Assembly (NCBI GenBank): GCA_022450045.1
Contig: JAKURD010000005.1
Coordinates: 62,001-126,000 of the forward strand
Source of the DNA: Gracilimonas sp.
GTDB lineage: Bacteria > Bacteroidota > Rhodothermia > Balneolales > Balneolaceae
Direction: 5' to 3'
Length of the DNA: 64,000 nucleotides
Positions within the stretch are counted from its first letter, which is position 1. The number at the start of each line of letters is the position of its first letter. The position numbers and the translations under genes are program-made. The notes beneath the pieces were generated by a model. The model made no database searches. It saw only the letters and a program-made list of their open reading frames with translations, and was not told where the DNA came from. Shown here in pieces: positions 54,622 to 63,436 of the stretch.

Positions 54622-55385
54622 CTAAGTACCATTGTTATGCGGGTGCTGTTTTCGTCTGCATCAACCAAGTCAAAGCCCTCGTATTTTGCTACCTGATGAT
54701 AGGAGGTTTGTTCCAAAATAGACAACATTTCTTGCAGGGAATAAATGCGTTGCTTGTGGACTTCATTAAAGCTTCGGATCACGGTTTTTCCATCTTCAGC
54801 CAGTTCTTCAATATCGAACTCGTTATAGTGAAATTGTTCGCCGGGCTCGTATCTGCTTTCCCTGAAATAGCGATAAGAGCCAAAACTGCCTTCTTCATTA
54901 TTTAAATAATCCACGGCTTCCAGTGAATTCTGTGGAGTGGAAAAATCATAAATAAGAAGTCCGCCGGGTTTCAAAATATCCTGACAACCCTGCAGCATTT
55001 TCAGAATATCCGCTTCATTATGTAGATAATTAACACTGTCAAAAACCGAAAAGATGACATCATATTTTTTATTGCTGTTGATATCCCTGAAATCCATGGT
55101 GTGAAATTGAACATCTGCTTCCTGCTCGGCTGCTTTTTGCCGGGCTTTCTCTACCATTGCTTCAGACTGATCGGTGGCTGTAAGTTTGTATTCATCCAGT
55201 TCAGAAAGGCAAAGAGCTATTGCCCCGGTTCCGCAAGCCATTTCCATTACCTCAATGGGATCCGGATGATGAGTCTGAATGACCTCATCGATAAAGTCGG
55301 CCCACATTTCATAATCAACATCCTTCATCAGGGTGTCGTACAAATGGACTAATGCTGAATAGATCTCAGTTTGTTCGGTCTTCAC
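54603..55385 (-). CDS. Class I SAM-dependent methyltransferase
   Basis: The GTG at 55385 is the likely start (260 residues); longer versions run far into pdxA. The SAM site is VMEMACGTGAIALCLSE, with DVIFSVFDSVNYLHNEADI and PGGLLIYDFSTPQNS as later motifs. Substrate unknown. It overlaps pdxA by 20 bases and the ATPase by 19, so the three are tightly packed and probably coupled. Confidence 0.85.
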   Translation of the reverse strand: MKTEQTEIYSALVHLYDTLMKDVDYEMWADFIDEVIQTHHPDPIEVMEMACGTGAIALCLSELDEYKLTATDQSEAMVEKARQKAAEQEADVQFHTMDFRDINSNKKYDVIFSVFDSVNYLHNEADILKMLQGCQDILKPGGLLIYDFSTPQNSLEAVDYLNNEEGSFGSYRYFRESRYEPGEQFHYNEFDIEELAEDGKTVIRSFNEVHKQRIYSLQEMLSILEQTSYHQVAKYEGFDLVDADENSTRITMVLRCQKQQ

Positions 55386-56385
55386 TAATTCGTTTTTTTG
55401 CAAGTTCAACAGCCAAATTATAGGCTTCTTTAAATGAAGATGGATCGGCGATTCCTTTACCCGCAATATCAAAGGCCGTACCGTGATCCGGAGAAGTCCG
55501 AATGATCGGAAGTCCTGCAGTAAAATTAACCCCGCTTCCGAATGAAAGTAATTTGAACGGAGCCAGCCCCTGATCATGATACATAGCTAAAATAGCATCA
55601 TGTTTGGTATGTAATTTCTGCCCGAAAAATGCATCGGCAGGAAAGGGGCCATGTAAGATAAGGTCTTGCTGTTGTTCCTTAATTTTGTTTAGGGCAGGCT
55701 TTATGATATCGATCTCTTCCATCCCGATCACTCCGCCATCACCTGCATGGGGATTGAGGCCAAACACAGCGATTTTTGGGTGAGAAATTCTGAAGTCATT
55801 TCTCAAACTATTTGCAAGGATATTGATCTTTGTCTCTATGAGTTCTTTACTGATCTTTGAAGCAACCTTAGAAATTGGAATATGAGTTGTAACCAAAGCA
55901 ACTCGTAGGTTTTCGCTTACCAACATCATCAAAACGGAATCAGTCTCGGTTTTTGAGGCTAAGAATTCAGTATGACCGGGAATATCAAAGCCGGCCAGGT
56001 TCACCGCTTCTTTTGAAATTGGGGCAGTGACCATAGCATCTGTTCCGTCATTCAAACAAAGTTGTATACAATTTTCGATGGATTGCATGGCTACTTTACC
56101 ACTTTGTGCGGACTGTATTCCGGGGGAGTGCTTAATGGTATTCGTTTTCAGTTCCAGAATATTGATCACACTGTTCTTTACTTCAGAAATTTCACGAATG
56201 AAATTATAATCGATTCCGGAAAAAGTGAATTCCTCAGCTCGTTCAATAACTTCCTTAGGCGAAATTATGATGGGTGTGGATCTGTAAAGATCAGCCTGCG
56301 CCAACGTTTTGAGAATAATCTCCGGTCCGATCCCGTTAAAATCACCAATAGAAACAGCTATGTGCGGAATTTTTCTTCTCTTCAT
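55366..56385 (-). CDS. pdxA: 4-hydroxythreonine-4-phosphate dehydrogenase
   Basis: Zn-dependent dehydrogenase of vitamin B6 (DXP-dependent route). The motifs are SIGDFNGIGPEIILKTL, MVTAPISKEAVNLAGF, GHTEFLASKTE, GLNPHAGDGGVIGMEE and MYHDQGLAPFKLLSF. Length 339 is normal. It begins a packed unit with the methyltransferase, the ATPase and queG. Confidence 0.96.
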   Translation of the reverse strand: MKRRKIPHIAVSIGDFNGIGPEIILKTLAQADLYRSTPIIISPKEVIERAEEFTFSGIDYNFIREISEVKNSVINILELKTNTIKHSPGIQSAQSGKVAMQSIENCIQLCLNDGTDAMVTAPISKEAVNLAGFDIPGHTEFLASKTETDSVLMMLVSENLRVALVTTHIPISKVASKISKELIETKINILANSLRNDFRISHPKIAVFGLNPHAGDGGVIGMEEIDIIKPALNKIKEQQQDLILHGPFPADAFFGQKLHTKHDAILAMYHDQGLAPFKLLSFGSGVNFTAGLPIIRTSPDHGTAFDIAGKGIADPSSFKEAYNLAVELAKKRISEDRTN

Positions 56386-56425
56386 AACAGCAGAAACTAC
56401 AGCTTAAAAGGAGTAATTCACAGTG

Positions 56426-57799
56426 TCATCGGGTTCCTACTAAAACAAAGTCGCCAAAGCCGGTACTTGCTTCAAATACAAAGGTTCGATCAGAATATTT
56501 CCAAATTTCCCGAGTCTTTCCGTTTGGAGGGAAAATGCGCTCTTTTTCATTTGGCGGACCGTATTTGATATAGACCTCACCCTGATCATTTTCATGGCCC
56601 ATTGGGTTTTCCTGGCTTCCAAATTCCTTAAAAGCATAATCGATTCTTTGATAATATTCAGCCATAAGTTCATTGTAAACGGTATTGGGAGTAGGGTCTC
56701 TTTGTTCCCAGAATTCCCTGAATTTTCGTTCTCTTTCCTCTTCGTTTCCTCTCTTTATCCGTTCTAATTCATTCTTAGAGAGGATGTATTTGAGCATATC
56801 GATGGATATGTTCAGATTGTATAGGCTGGCTGGCATATCTGGCCAATAGGTACGGAACAGATATCGGACAACGGGTTTTTCTTCACCGTCTTTTGTTAGG
56901 GTAAGAAGGTAAGGGGCACTTTCAAATTGAGATGCAGGGATCTGAACCAGAGCATAGGTAAAAGGATGACCACCCTGAATCAATCTCAGGGAAGGGTTTT
57001 CTTTTTTATGGAGTTCTATGGTTGAATTCGAGTGAACATCACCTTCTTTAAGCTCATAAGAAAAAACATTTGACCCGGAGGTGGTATCATTCTTGGAAAT
57101 ATTCGTGTTATTGACTTTTAAATTATAATCAGCTGAAGGATCATAATGCGGAATGCGGACTAAAGCGTGAAAGTCTTCTCCAAATAAGACATTATTCTGC
57201 ATATTCATCAACCTAAGTGATGTTATATTGGCACCTGAATTGACCTCCTTGATCAAATATACCTCACCGGTATCCTTTTTATTCAGATCTGGAACCGTAA
57301 TATTTCTTCGCTGGGTATTCCGTTCAGAAACTTCCTGCATCATAGAAAGCTGGAGCATGAAATTATAGGTACCTGGGGCAAGCTGCATGCTTAATGCTCC
57401 GGATGCATATTTTTCTTTGGATTGCGTTTCCTCAAAGTTGGCAGTAAATAAGGTATCCCGCCAGGTATCACGTGCAACTGAATTAGCGGAGGGCTGCTGG
57501 CGCCGCTTTAACTTTCCCTCAAAAATTTCAGCATTAAGCCGGATAGTAGAATAAAATTCAGCTTCTTCAGGCGTATTGATATCATTCCCGGAAATTCGTT
57601 TAAAAGGAATAAAATCGTTATTGAACCTGAAAATGAACGCAAGGGTGGAGTTCCCGTTGTCTCCGGGAAGAATAATATTGTCAATGAAAATAGTGGGGCT
57701 CTCAGCACGATTTACCAACTGCGGATAAGAAACTCGCTGGGCGATTAAAGAAGTTGAGATTCCTACAAAAAGAAGCAAAGCTAAAATTCTTTTACTCAT
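56426..57799 (-). CDS. GWxTD-domain-type secreted protein
   Basis: Signal peptide (cleavage near residue 20, SLIAQ). The N-terminal part is beta-rich. The C-terminal 130 residues match the GWxTD domain: KFREFWEQRDPTPNTVYNEL, YYQRIDYAFKEFG and GEVYIKYGPPNEKERIF. The name-giving motif is changed to GHENDQG here. The domain is common in FCB-group genomes and its function is unknown. It lies 41 bases before pdxA on the same strand. Confidence 0.82.
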   Translation of the reverse strand: MSKRILALLLFVGISTSLIAQRVSYPQLVNRAESPTIFIDNIILPGDNGNSTLAFIFRFNNDFIPFKRISGNDINTPEEAEFYSTIRLNAEIFEGKLKRRQQPSANSVARDTWRDTLFTANFEETQSKEKYASGALSMQLAPGTYNFMLQLSMMQEVSERNTQRRNITVPDLNKKDTGEVYLIKEVNSGANITSLRLMNMQNNVLFGEDFHALVRIPHYDPSADYNLKVNNTNISKNDTTSGSNVFSYELKEGDVHSNSTIELHKKENPSLRLIQGGHPFTYALVQIPASQFESAPYLLTLTKDGEEKPVVRYLFRTYWPDMPASLYNLNISIDMLKYILSKNELERIKRGNEEERERKFREFWEQRDPTPNTVYNELMAEYYQRIDYAFKEFGSQENPMGHENDQGEVYIKYGPPNEKERIFPPNGKTREIWKYSDRTFVFEASTGFGDFVLVGTR

Positions 57800-57912
57800 A
57801 AAGATCGTTTTTTTGAATGAATTAAATCAATATCGGGGTTTACACAATAAATATAATCCCTATTTTCAACGCATCATTTCAAACAAGAGTATTAAGATAA
57901 AAAAATCGGTTT

Positions 57913-59544
57913 ATGAGTAACACTTCCGGAAGCGATACCAAACATTGGCTACATCAGTTAATCGAAGAATTTGGAAAAATTGAAGGTGAGATAAAACTCG
58001 GAGGCGGTCAAAAACGCATCGACAAAGAACACGGGAAAGGCAAATTAACGGCCCGTGAACGCGTTGAACGCCTTACGGATGAAGATTCACGTTTTTACGA
58101 GTTAGGCCTTTGGGCCGGTTACGAAATGTATGAGGAGCAGGGCGGATGTCCTTCCGGGGGAGTGATCACCGGTATTGGAGAGGTAAGCGGGCGAAAATGT
58201 ATGATCGTTGCCAATGACGCTACTGTTAAAGCCGGGGCATGGTTTCCGATCACTGCAAAGAAGAATTTGAGAGCGCAGGAGATTGCGATTGAAAACCATA
58301 TTCCCCTCATTTATCTGGTTGATTCAGCGGGTGTCTTTTTACCCATGCAGGATGAGATCTTCCCGGATAAAGACCATTTTGGTCGGATGTTCAGAAACAA
58401 CGCCGTGATTTCAGCCAAAGGAATTCCACAAATCGCGGCCATAATGGGAAGTTGTGTTGCCGGTGGAGCATACCTGCCCATCATGAGTGATGAAGCGTTG
58501 ATTGTGGATGGTACAGGAAGCGTCTTTCTTGCCGGGAGTTACCTCGTTAAGGCGGCCATCGGAGAGGATGTGGATAATGAAACCCTGGGCGGTGCTACAA
58601 CTCATACCGAGATCTCAGGAGTTACGGATTATAAGATGGAAGATGATGAAGAATGCCTTGCCACTATCCGCGATCTAATAGATAAATTAGGACCTTTTGA
58701 CAAGGCAGGATTTAATCGCAAAGAAGCCAAAGAACCCAAGCGGCCGGCAAGTGATGTGTTTGAGATTCTCCCGGAGGCACGCACCAGTCCGTATGACATG
58801 AATGACTTGTTGGAGTGTATTGTGGATGAAGACAGCTTCACAGAATTCAAAAAGGGATATGGACAAACACTGCTTACCGGTTATGCACGTATCGATGGGT
58901 GGAGTGTGGGTATTGTGGCCAATCAGCGTACGGTGAGTAGAACCAAGAAAGGAGAGATGCAGATCGGCGGTGTGATCTACTCCGACAGTGCCGACAAAGC
59001 CGCCCGTTTTATCATGAACTGCAACCAAAAGAAAATACCATTGATCTTTTTCCAGGATGTCTCCGGATTTATGATCGGTAAGCGAAGCGAACACGGAGGT
59101 ATCATCAAAGATGGAGCCAAAATGGTAAATGCTATGAGCAACAGCACGGTCCCCAAGATCACCATTGTGGTTGGGAACAGCTATGGGGCCGGAAATTACG
59201 CCATGTGCGGGCGTGCCTATGATCCGAGATTCATGTATGCCTGGCCAACAGCCAAGATCGCTGTTATGAGCGGGGCTTCCGCTTCCAAGACACTGATGCA
59301 GATTCAGGTGGCCTCCATGAAGAAAAAAGGCAAAAAGGTTAGCGAAGAAGAACAGAAAGAGATCATGAAAAAGATGAGTGACCGTTACGACCGCCAAACC
59401 GATGTTCGCTATGCTGCTTCCCGCTTATGGGTTGATGGCATTATTAATCCTATCGAAACCAGGGAGCGAATTTCAAAAGCCATTGAATGCGCAAATTTAA
59501 ATCCTGAGATCGAGGAATTTAAAACGGGAGTAATGCAAACATAA
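57913..59544 (+). CDS. Acyl-CoA carboxylase beta subunit (carboxyltransferase)
   Basis: Protein of 543 residues from the biotin-dependent carboxyltransferase family (propionyl-, methylcrotonyl- or geranyl-CoA). It has HGKGKLTARERVERLTDEDS, MGSCVAGGAYLPIMSDEAL, DVSGFMIGKRSEHGGIIKDG and the second half GNSYGAGNYAMCGRAYDPRF. No alpha (biotin) subunit is adjacent. The sequence resembles methylcrotonyl-CoA carboxylase beta most. It ends with its own terminator. Confidence 0.92.
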   Translation: MSNTSGSDTKHWLHQLIEEFGKIEGEIKLGGGQKRIDKEHGKGKLTARERVERLTDEDSRFYELGLWAGYEMYEEQGGCPSGGVITGIGEVSGRKCMIVANDATVKAGAWFPITAKKNLRAQEIAIENHIPLIYLVDSAGVFLPMQDEIFPDKDHFGRMFRNNAVISAKGIPQIAAIMGSCVAGGAYLPIMSDEALIVDGTGSVFLAGSYLVKAAIGEDVDNETLGGATTHTEISGVTDYKMEDDEECLATIRDLIDKLGPFDKAGFNRKEAKEPKRPASDVFEILPEARTSPYDMNDLLECIVDEDSFTEFKKGYGQTLLTGYARIDGWSVGIVANQRTVSRTKKGEMQIGGVIYSDSADKAARFIMNCNQKKIPLIFFQDVSGFMIGKRSEHGGIIKDGAKMVNAMSNSTVPKITIVVGNSYGAGNYAMCGRAYDPRFMYAWPTAKIAVMSGASASKTLMQIQVASMKKKGKKVSEEEQKEIMKKMSDRYDRQTDVRYAASRLWVDGIINPIETRERISKAIECANLNPEIEEFKTGVMQT

Positions 59545-59571
59545 GCGAAGTTGAATATTGAATTGAACAGG

Positions 59572-59601
59572 AAAGGGTGCCAATAAGGCACCCTTATTTT
59601 T
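59572..59601 (+). terminator. Terminator after the acyl-CoA carboxylase gene
   Basis: AAGGGTGCC (59573-59581) and GGCACCCTT (59587-59595) form a perfect 9-bp stem with a 5-base loop, followed by ATTTTTA. Confidence 0.85.
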
Positions 59602-59630
59602 AGGGATTCACACATAACGGTTTTCAAGCC

Positions 59631-60134
59631 ATGAATTACGACCTTTATAAGCAACAAAATGTGATATTTCTTGGGGTGGAAGCAAGCTTTACGCTCATTG
59701 ATTTCCTGATGTTCTTTTCCAGCTTTTTGCTGGGATTTATATTTGCGCTTTTCTTCCTGATCTTTGCTTTTGCCTTACTTCAAAAAATCTTCTCCAGATA
59801 TGAATTTGAGTTCAATAAAGACGAATATACCATCACCAGATACTATCGGTTTTTCAATTATTTTCGTATAAGGCTGCAAACCATAAGTTTTGGAGATATA
59901 GATGAATTCCTGTTGTCCAATTTTGAAAGCGGTAAAGCTCTTTTCAGTAAAGGAATGAAATCAAAGGAATGGTTCACTTTAAACCTGATGACCAATAACG
60001 GCTACATTAGGTTAGTAAAATCGGAAGAGGAAGAGCTCGATCAACTCTACGAACTTTACCAAGAGCTGGAAGAAAAACTGGATATCTACTTCAAATTCAG
60101 GGTAGAATTTTTAGAGGGACCAGAAAGTCAGTAA
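59631..60134 (+). CDS. Hypothetical two-span membrane protein
   Basis: Protein of 167 residues. One long hydrophobic region (about 19-50, TLIDFLMFFSSFLLGFIFAL) can form a re-entrant pair of spans. After it come beta-like strands (YEFEFNKDEYTITRYYRFFN, WFTLNLMTNNGYIRLV), which resemble a bacterial PH-like domain, then an acidic coiled helix. I do not recognise the family. It is 97 bases before recO on the same strand. Confidence 0.7.
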   Translation: MNYDLYKQQNVIFLGVEASFTLIDFLMFFSSFLLGFIFALFFLIFAFALLQKIFSRYEFEFNKDEYTITRYYRFFNYFRIRLQTISFGDIDEFLLSNFESGKALFSKGMKSKEWFTLNLMTNNGYIRLVKSEEEELDQLYELYQELEEKLDIYFKFRVEFLEGPESQ

Positions 60135-60230
60135 AGCATGTTTGTGACAATAATTTATGAGGCTTATGCCAAACCCTGAAAGTGAAAAAAATGTTTCTTT
60201 TGTCCTCTATCTGAGATATGTTCAATCATC

Positions 60231-60959
60231 ATGATCGTACACACCAAAGCCATAATTTTGCGCGTAATTGATTATCAGGAATCAAGTAAGATCCTGACGG
60301 TGCTGTCTGAAGAGCACGGAAAGATCGCCCTTATCGCCAAAGGTGCTAAAAAGCCGAAGAATAAACTGGCCGGAATTTTGGAGACAGGGGCTGTTTTGGA
60401 TGTAGTGTACTATTACAAACAATCGAGAGGAGTACAAATCCTCACCGAAGCTTCCGTTCATTATTCCACCGACAGCTTTCGTAAAGATTTTGAACGAGCG
60501 GCAATATTATATTCTACGCTGGAGTTATTGAGTCAACTTACTCACGAGCATGAGGTCAACGAGCCGATCTTTATTTTTGCGCTGAATTTCATCCAATGGC
60601 TGGGGGATGCAGAGGAAACCTATCCATCGGTATTCACGTATGTTCAGATCAGGCTGGCCGAAATAACCGGTATTGGCTTGGTAAGTGCATTAACCAGGAT
60701 CCCTGAAATTGCCTATCTGAATATTTCATCCGGCACTATTTCGGAACAACCTGAAGAGGAATTATCTTATAAATTAACTATAGCCCAAACTCGTTTTATG
60801 ATTCTGGCTATGTCCGGTAAAAGTAAAAAGATATTTAATGCCGGATTAGAGAATGGAGAACTGAAGCAACTTGTTCACCATATAGACGTATATTTTAAAT
60901 ATCATATTGAAGGCTATCAGGAAAGAAGGTCGGATGCCATTTTTGAACAGATGTTGTAG
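60231..60959 (+). CDS. recO: DNA repair protein RecO
   Basis: Recombination mediator that loads RecA with RecR. The N-terminal OB fold is AIILRVIDYQESSKILTVLS, with GKIALIAKGAKKPKNKLAG. The helical C-terminal domain follows. The zinc-finger cysteines seen in some RecO proteins are absent. Length 242 is normal. It is 9 bases before the protease gene. Confidence 0.93.
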   Translation: MIVHTKAIILRVIDYQESSKILTVLSEEHGKIALIAKGAKKPKNKLAGILETGAVLDVVYYYKQSRGVQILTEASVHYSTDSFRKDFERAAILYSTLELLSQLTHEHEVNEPIFIFALNFIQWLGDAEETYPSVFTYVQIRLAEITGIGLVSALTRIPEIAYLNISSGTISEQPEEELSYKLTIAQTRFMILAMSGKSKKIFNAGLENGELKQLVHHIDVYFKYHIEGYQERRSDAIFEQML

Positions 60960-60968
60960 GTAAATACT

Positions 60969-62510
60969 ATGAAAAGGAAAGATCTAATTCTTACAGGGAT
61001 ATTGTTGGTCATGATCGGTATCACAGCCGGAACTTTGATTGCCCTGTACACCATAAATGAAGAACTGGCTCCGTTGGCTGAAGTCCGAACCACAGAAATA
61101 ACCCGCAGCAGTGAACCCTTAATTTCTGATGAAGCCCTTGAAGGAGCGGATGCGCGTTTTCTCTTTAAGACGGTTGCCGAGGAAGTGACACCGACCGTTG
61201 TTTATATAGAAGCCATTGTTCCTATCGAAGGGAAAGTGCCCAAAGATGAGCAACATGAGTTTGAGGATGAAGACGAAGAAAGTATCTGGGATCGTTTAAT
61301 GCCCCGCCGGGCTAGAACAGTTGGCTCCGGTGTTTTGATCACTTCAGACGGCTACATCCTCACAAACAATCATGTTATTGATGGAGCTATAGATAAAGGT
61401 CTAAGAGTGGTTTTAAGTGATAAGCGGGAATACCCTGCCAGTGTAATAGGAGTTGACTCCAGCACTGATCTTGCAGTAATAAAGATCAACGGCTCTGACC
61501 TTCCTAAAGTAACCGTAGGCGATTCGGAATCCCTTGATGTGGGTGAATGGGTGCTCGCTATAGGAAACCCATTTAGGTTGCGTTCTACAGTAACGGCAGG
61601 TATTGTAAGCGCACTCAGTCGGGATGTGCAGATCATTAACGATCAGATGCGAATTGAGAGTTTTATTCAAACAGATGCCGCTATTAACAGGGGAAACAGC
61701 GGAGGCGCATTAGTTAATACAAGCGGACAGTTAGTTGGAATTAATACAGCCATTGCTTCACAAACGGGAACGTATCAGGGTTATGGGTTTGCTGTACCAA
61801 GTAATCTCGCTATTAAGGTAGCCAAGGACCTGATCGAGTACGGCCGGGTTCGCAGGGCTTTATTAGGAGTAACTATTGCCGGGGTTGACTATGACCGTGC
61901 TGTAGAAAAAGGAATGGAGACCGTACGCGGTGTTGAAATTTTAAATGTATCAGAGAACGGAGCTGCATTTGAATCCGGGATTAGGCCGGGAGATGTAGTG
62001 CTTAGGGTGAATGGGATCGAAGTGAATGAGGCTAATCAATTACAACAGCAGGTTGCAGTGTTAAGCCCGGGTGAAACAGTAAAGCTAAGCATTCTCAGAG
62101 AAGGTGAGATCATAGATAAAAATGTCGCTTTAAAAATTTTGGAGCAAGAATCCATTCCTGAGATTTCTTCGTATGAACAACCTCTAATACCGGAAGAGAT
62201 CCCTGAAGGGAATAACGATGGGGTGATGTATAAAGAATTTGAATCGGGATTTCGGATCATGGCATTAGCGACTCCTGAAGATGCCGAAAAATTTGATCTT
62301 TACGTGGATCGGGTGTACAGATATTCCGAAGCCTGGAGCCGTGGTTTAAGAGCGGACCAACAAATTTTAAAAATACAAGGAGAAAAGGTTGAAGATCTTT
62401 CCGAATTGGAAGAACTTATACGTCGAAATTTAAATGAAAAAGGATCAGTGACACTTGAGATCGTTAACGAAGAAGGTGCTCATGGTTTTATAGAATTAAA
62501 ACAGAATTAG
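60969..62510 (+). CDS. HtrA/DegQ-family periplasmic serine protease
   Basis: Membrane-anchored or secreted protease of 513 residues with one N-terminal span (about 7-27). The triad is His135 (TNNHVIDG), Asp167 (SSTDLAVIKI) and Ser244 (GNSGGALV). Two PDZ domains follow: about 290-385 (VRGVEILNVSENGAAFESGI) and about 410-500. It has an acidic insert near residue 95. It degrades or refolds damaged envelope proteins. It abuts the next lipoprotein gene directly. Confidence 0.94.
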   Translation: MKRKDLILTGILLVMIGITAGTLIALYTINEELAPLAEVRTTEITRSSEPLISDEALEGADARFLFKTVAEEVTPTVVYIEAIVPIEGKVPKDEQHEFEDEDEESIWDRLMPRRARTVGSGVLITSDGYILTNNHVIDGAIDKGLRVVLSDKREYPASVIGVDSSTDLAVIKINGSDLPKVTVGDSESLDVGEWVLAIGNPFRLRSTVTAGIVSALSRDVQIINDQMRIESFIQTDAAINRGNSGGALVNTSGQLVGINTAIASQTGTYQGYGFAVPSNLAIKVAKDLIEYGRVRRALLGVTIAGVDYDRAVEKGMETVRGVEILNVSENGAAFESGIRPGDVVLRVNGIEVNEANQLQQQVAVLSPGETVKLSILREGEIIDKNVALKILEQESIPEISSYEQPLIPEEIPEGNNDGVMYKEFESGFRIMALATPEDAEKFDLYVDRVYRYSEAWSRGLRADQQILKIQGEKVEDLSELEELIRRNLNEKGSVTLEIVNEEGAHGFIELKQN

Positions 62511-63041
62511 ATGCCACGAATTTTTAAAGGGTTTACTTTAGTATTTATAATTACAGCAGGTTTTTTAGGGTGCTCCACATCAGAACAAATAACAGCAGAA
62601 ATCGAAGAATCTTCAGGCATTTTTCCAGATTGGTATGTTCAATCAGGATTTTCTGCAGACTCACTTTCCTTTCATAGCTTTGCAACAGCAGTATCATCGG
62701 ATTCCATCATAGCTATGGCAAACGCAGAATTACAGGCAAGGGTGAATTTGGAAAGCTACATTGCCACAAAATTAGAATCAGTTCGGGAACAACTTGAGGA
62801 TACAGGTTCAGATATCGCCACTGATACTGATTTCATTATTACCCTCCGAAACGCTCATAATGAAGTTCAGGAGAATGCTGTTCCGGGTAATAAGTCGGCG
62901 GCTAAAGAAGAGAGCTACTACCGGGGATTTTCCCAGGTTTCTATCACAAAAAAAGAATTGATGGGTCTCCTTGAATCCGGTTTCAGTGGAAAAACACGTT
63001 TTTGGAATGCAATCAAAAATTCAGAAGCACTTACTGATTAA
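62511..63041 (+). CDS. LPP20-like lipoprotein
   Basis: Lipoprotein of 176 residues with lipobox FLGC. The domain IFPDWYVQSGFSADSLSFHS, then ANAELQARVNLESYIATKLE, is like the LPP20 family. It starts immediately after the protease stop and overlaps the following outer-membrane gene by one base (TAATG), so the three form an envelope operon. Function unknown. Confidence 0.72.
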   Translation: MPRIFKGFTLVFIITAGFLGCSTSEQITAEIEESSGIFPDWYVQSGFSADSLSFHSFATAVSSDSIIAMANAELQARVNLESYIATKLESVREQLEDTGSDIATDTDFIITLRNAHNEVQENAVPGNKSAAKEESYYRGFSQVSITKKELMGLLESGFSGKTRFWNAIKNSEALTD

Positions 63042-63436
63042 TGCATAGATTTGTACTGGCCACAATCTTGACAATGTTCATCCTCACTGTCGATGTAGCT
63101 GCTCAGCATCAAAATGATAAAAAGAATACAGTTAAAGTATCAATTTCAGCATCTTATCCTGAAGCTTCGATTCATGGCATTTATAGAACAGATAGTTCTA
63201 ACGAGCGTTATCAGCAAAGTTCAGGTTTTGGAGTCTCCGTATCTTACAGCTATCGTTTAATGAATTTCTTAGGTGCAAAAGCCGGATTAGGGTATAACGT
63301 TATTTCCGGAGATGACGGGCATTTAACAGAAAATAGAAAAGTTTCTTTTTCTATTTATGATATTGACTTGGGGGTTAACTTTTTTGTTGCTCCGAACCGA
63401 ATTCAGGGTCTTTATTGGTCCCAGCCCCGGGTTTAA
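63041..63436 (+). pseudogene. Outer-membrane beta-barrel protein gene truncated by an IS200-type element
   Basis: Signal peptide (MHRFVLATILTMFILTVDVA, cleavage after VAA), then barrel strands (GFGVSVSYSYRLMNFLGAKA, VSFSIYDIDLGVNFFVAPNR). The frame then leaves this pattern: after QGLYW it runs into the insertion sequence and stops after five foreign residues. About 120 native residues remain. The rest of the gene, if present, lies beyond the element and outside the window. The break point, near 63419, is set by where the barrel pattern ends and is approximate. Confidence 0.7.

Noticed and set aside
55386..55577. Longer N-terminus for the methyltransferase
   Set aside because: It would lie inside pdxA for nearly 200 bases in another frame, with no methyltransferase motif.
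56062..56568. Plus-strand open frame (168 codons) across pdxA and the GWxTD gene
   Set aside because: It runs opposite to two well-supported genes and crosses their boundary. No domain is recognisable.
58687..59397. Long open frame (236 codons) on the minus strand inside the acyl-CoA carboxylase gene
   Set aside because: The opposite strand carries a complete conserved carboxyltransferase with all motifs. The minus-strand product has no recognisable domain and shows His/Ser-rich shadow composition.
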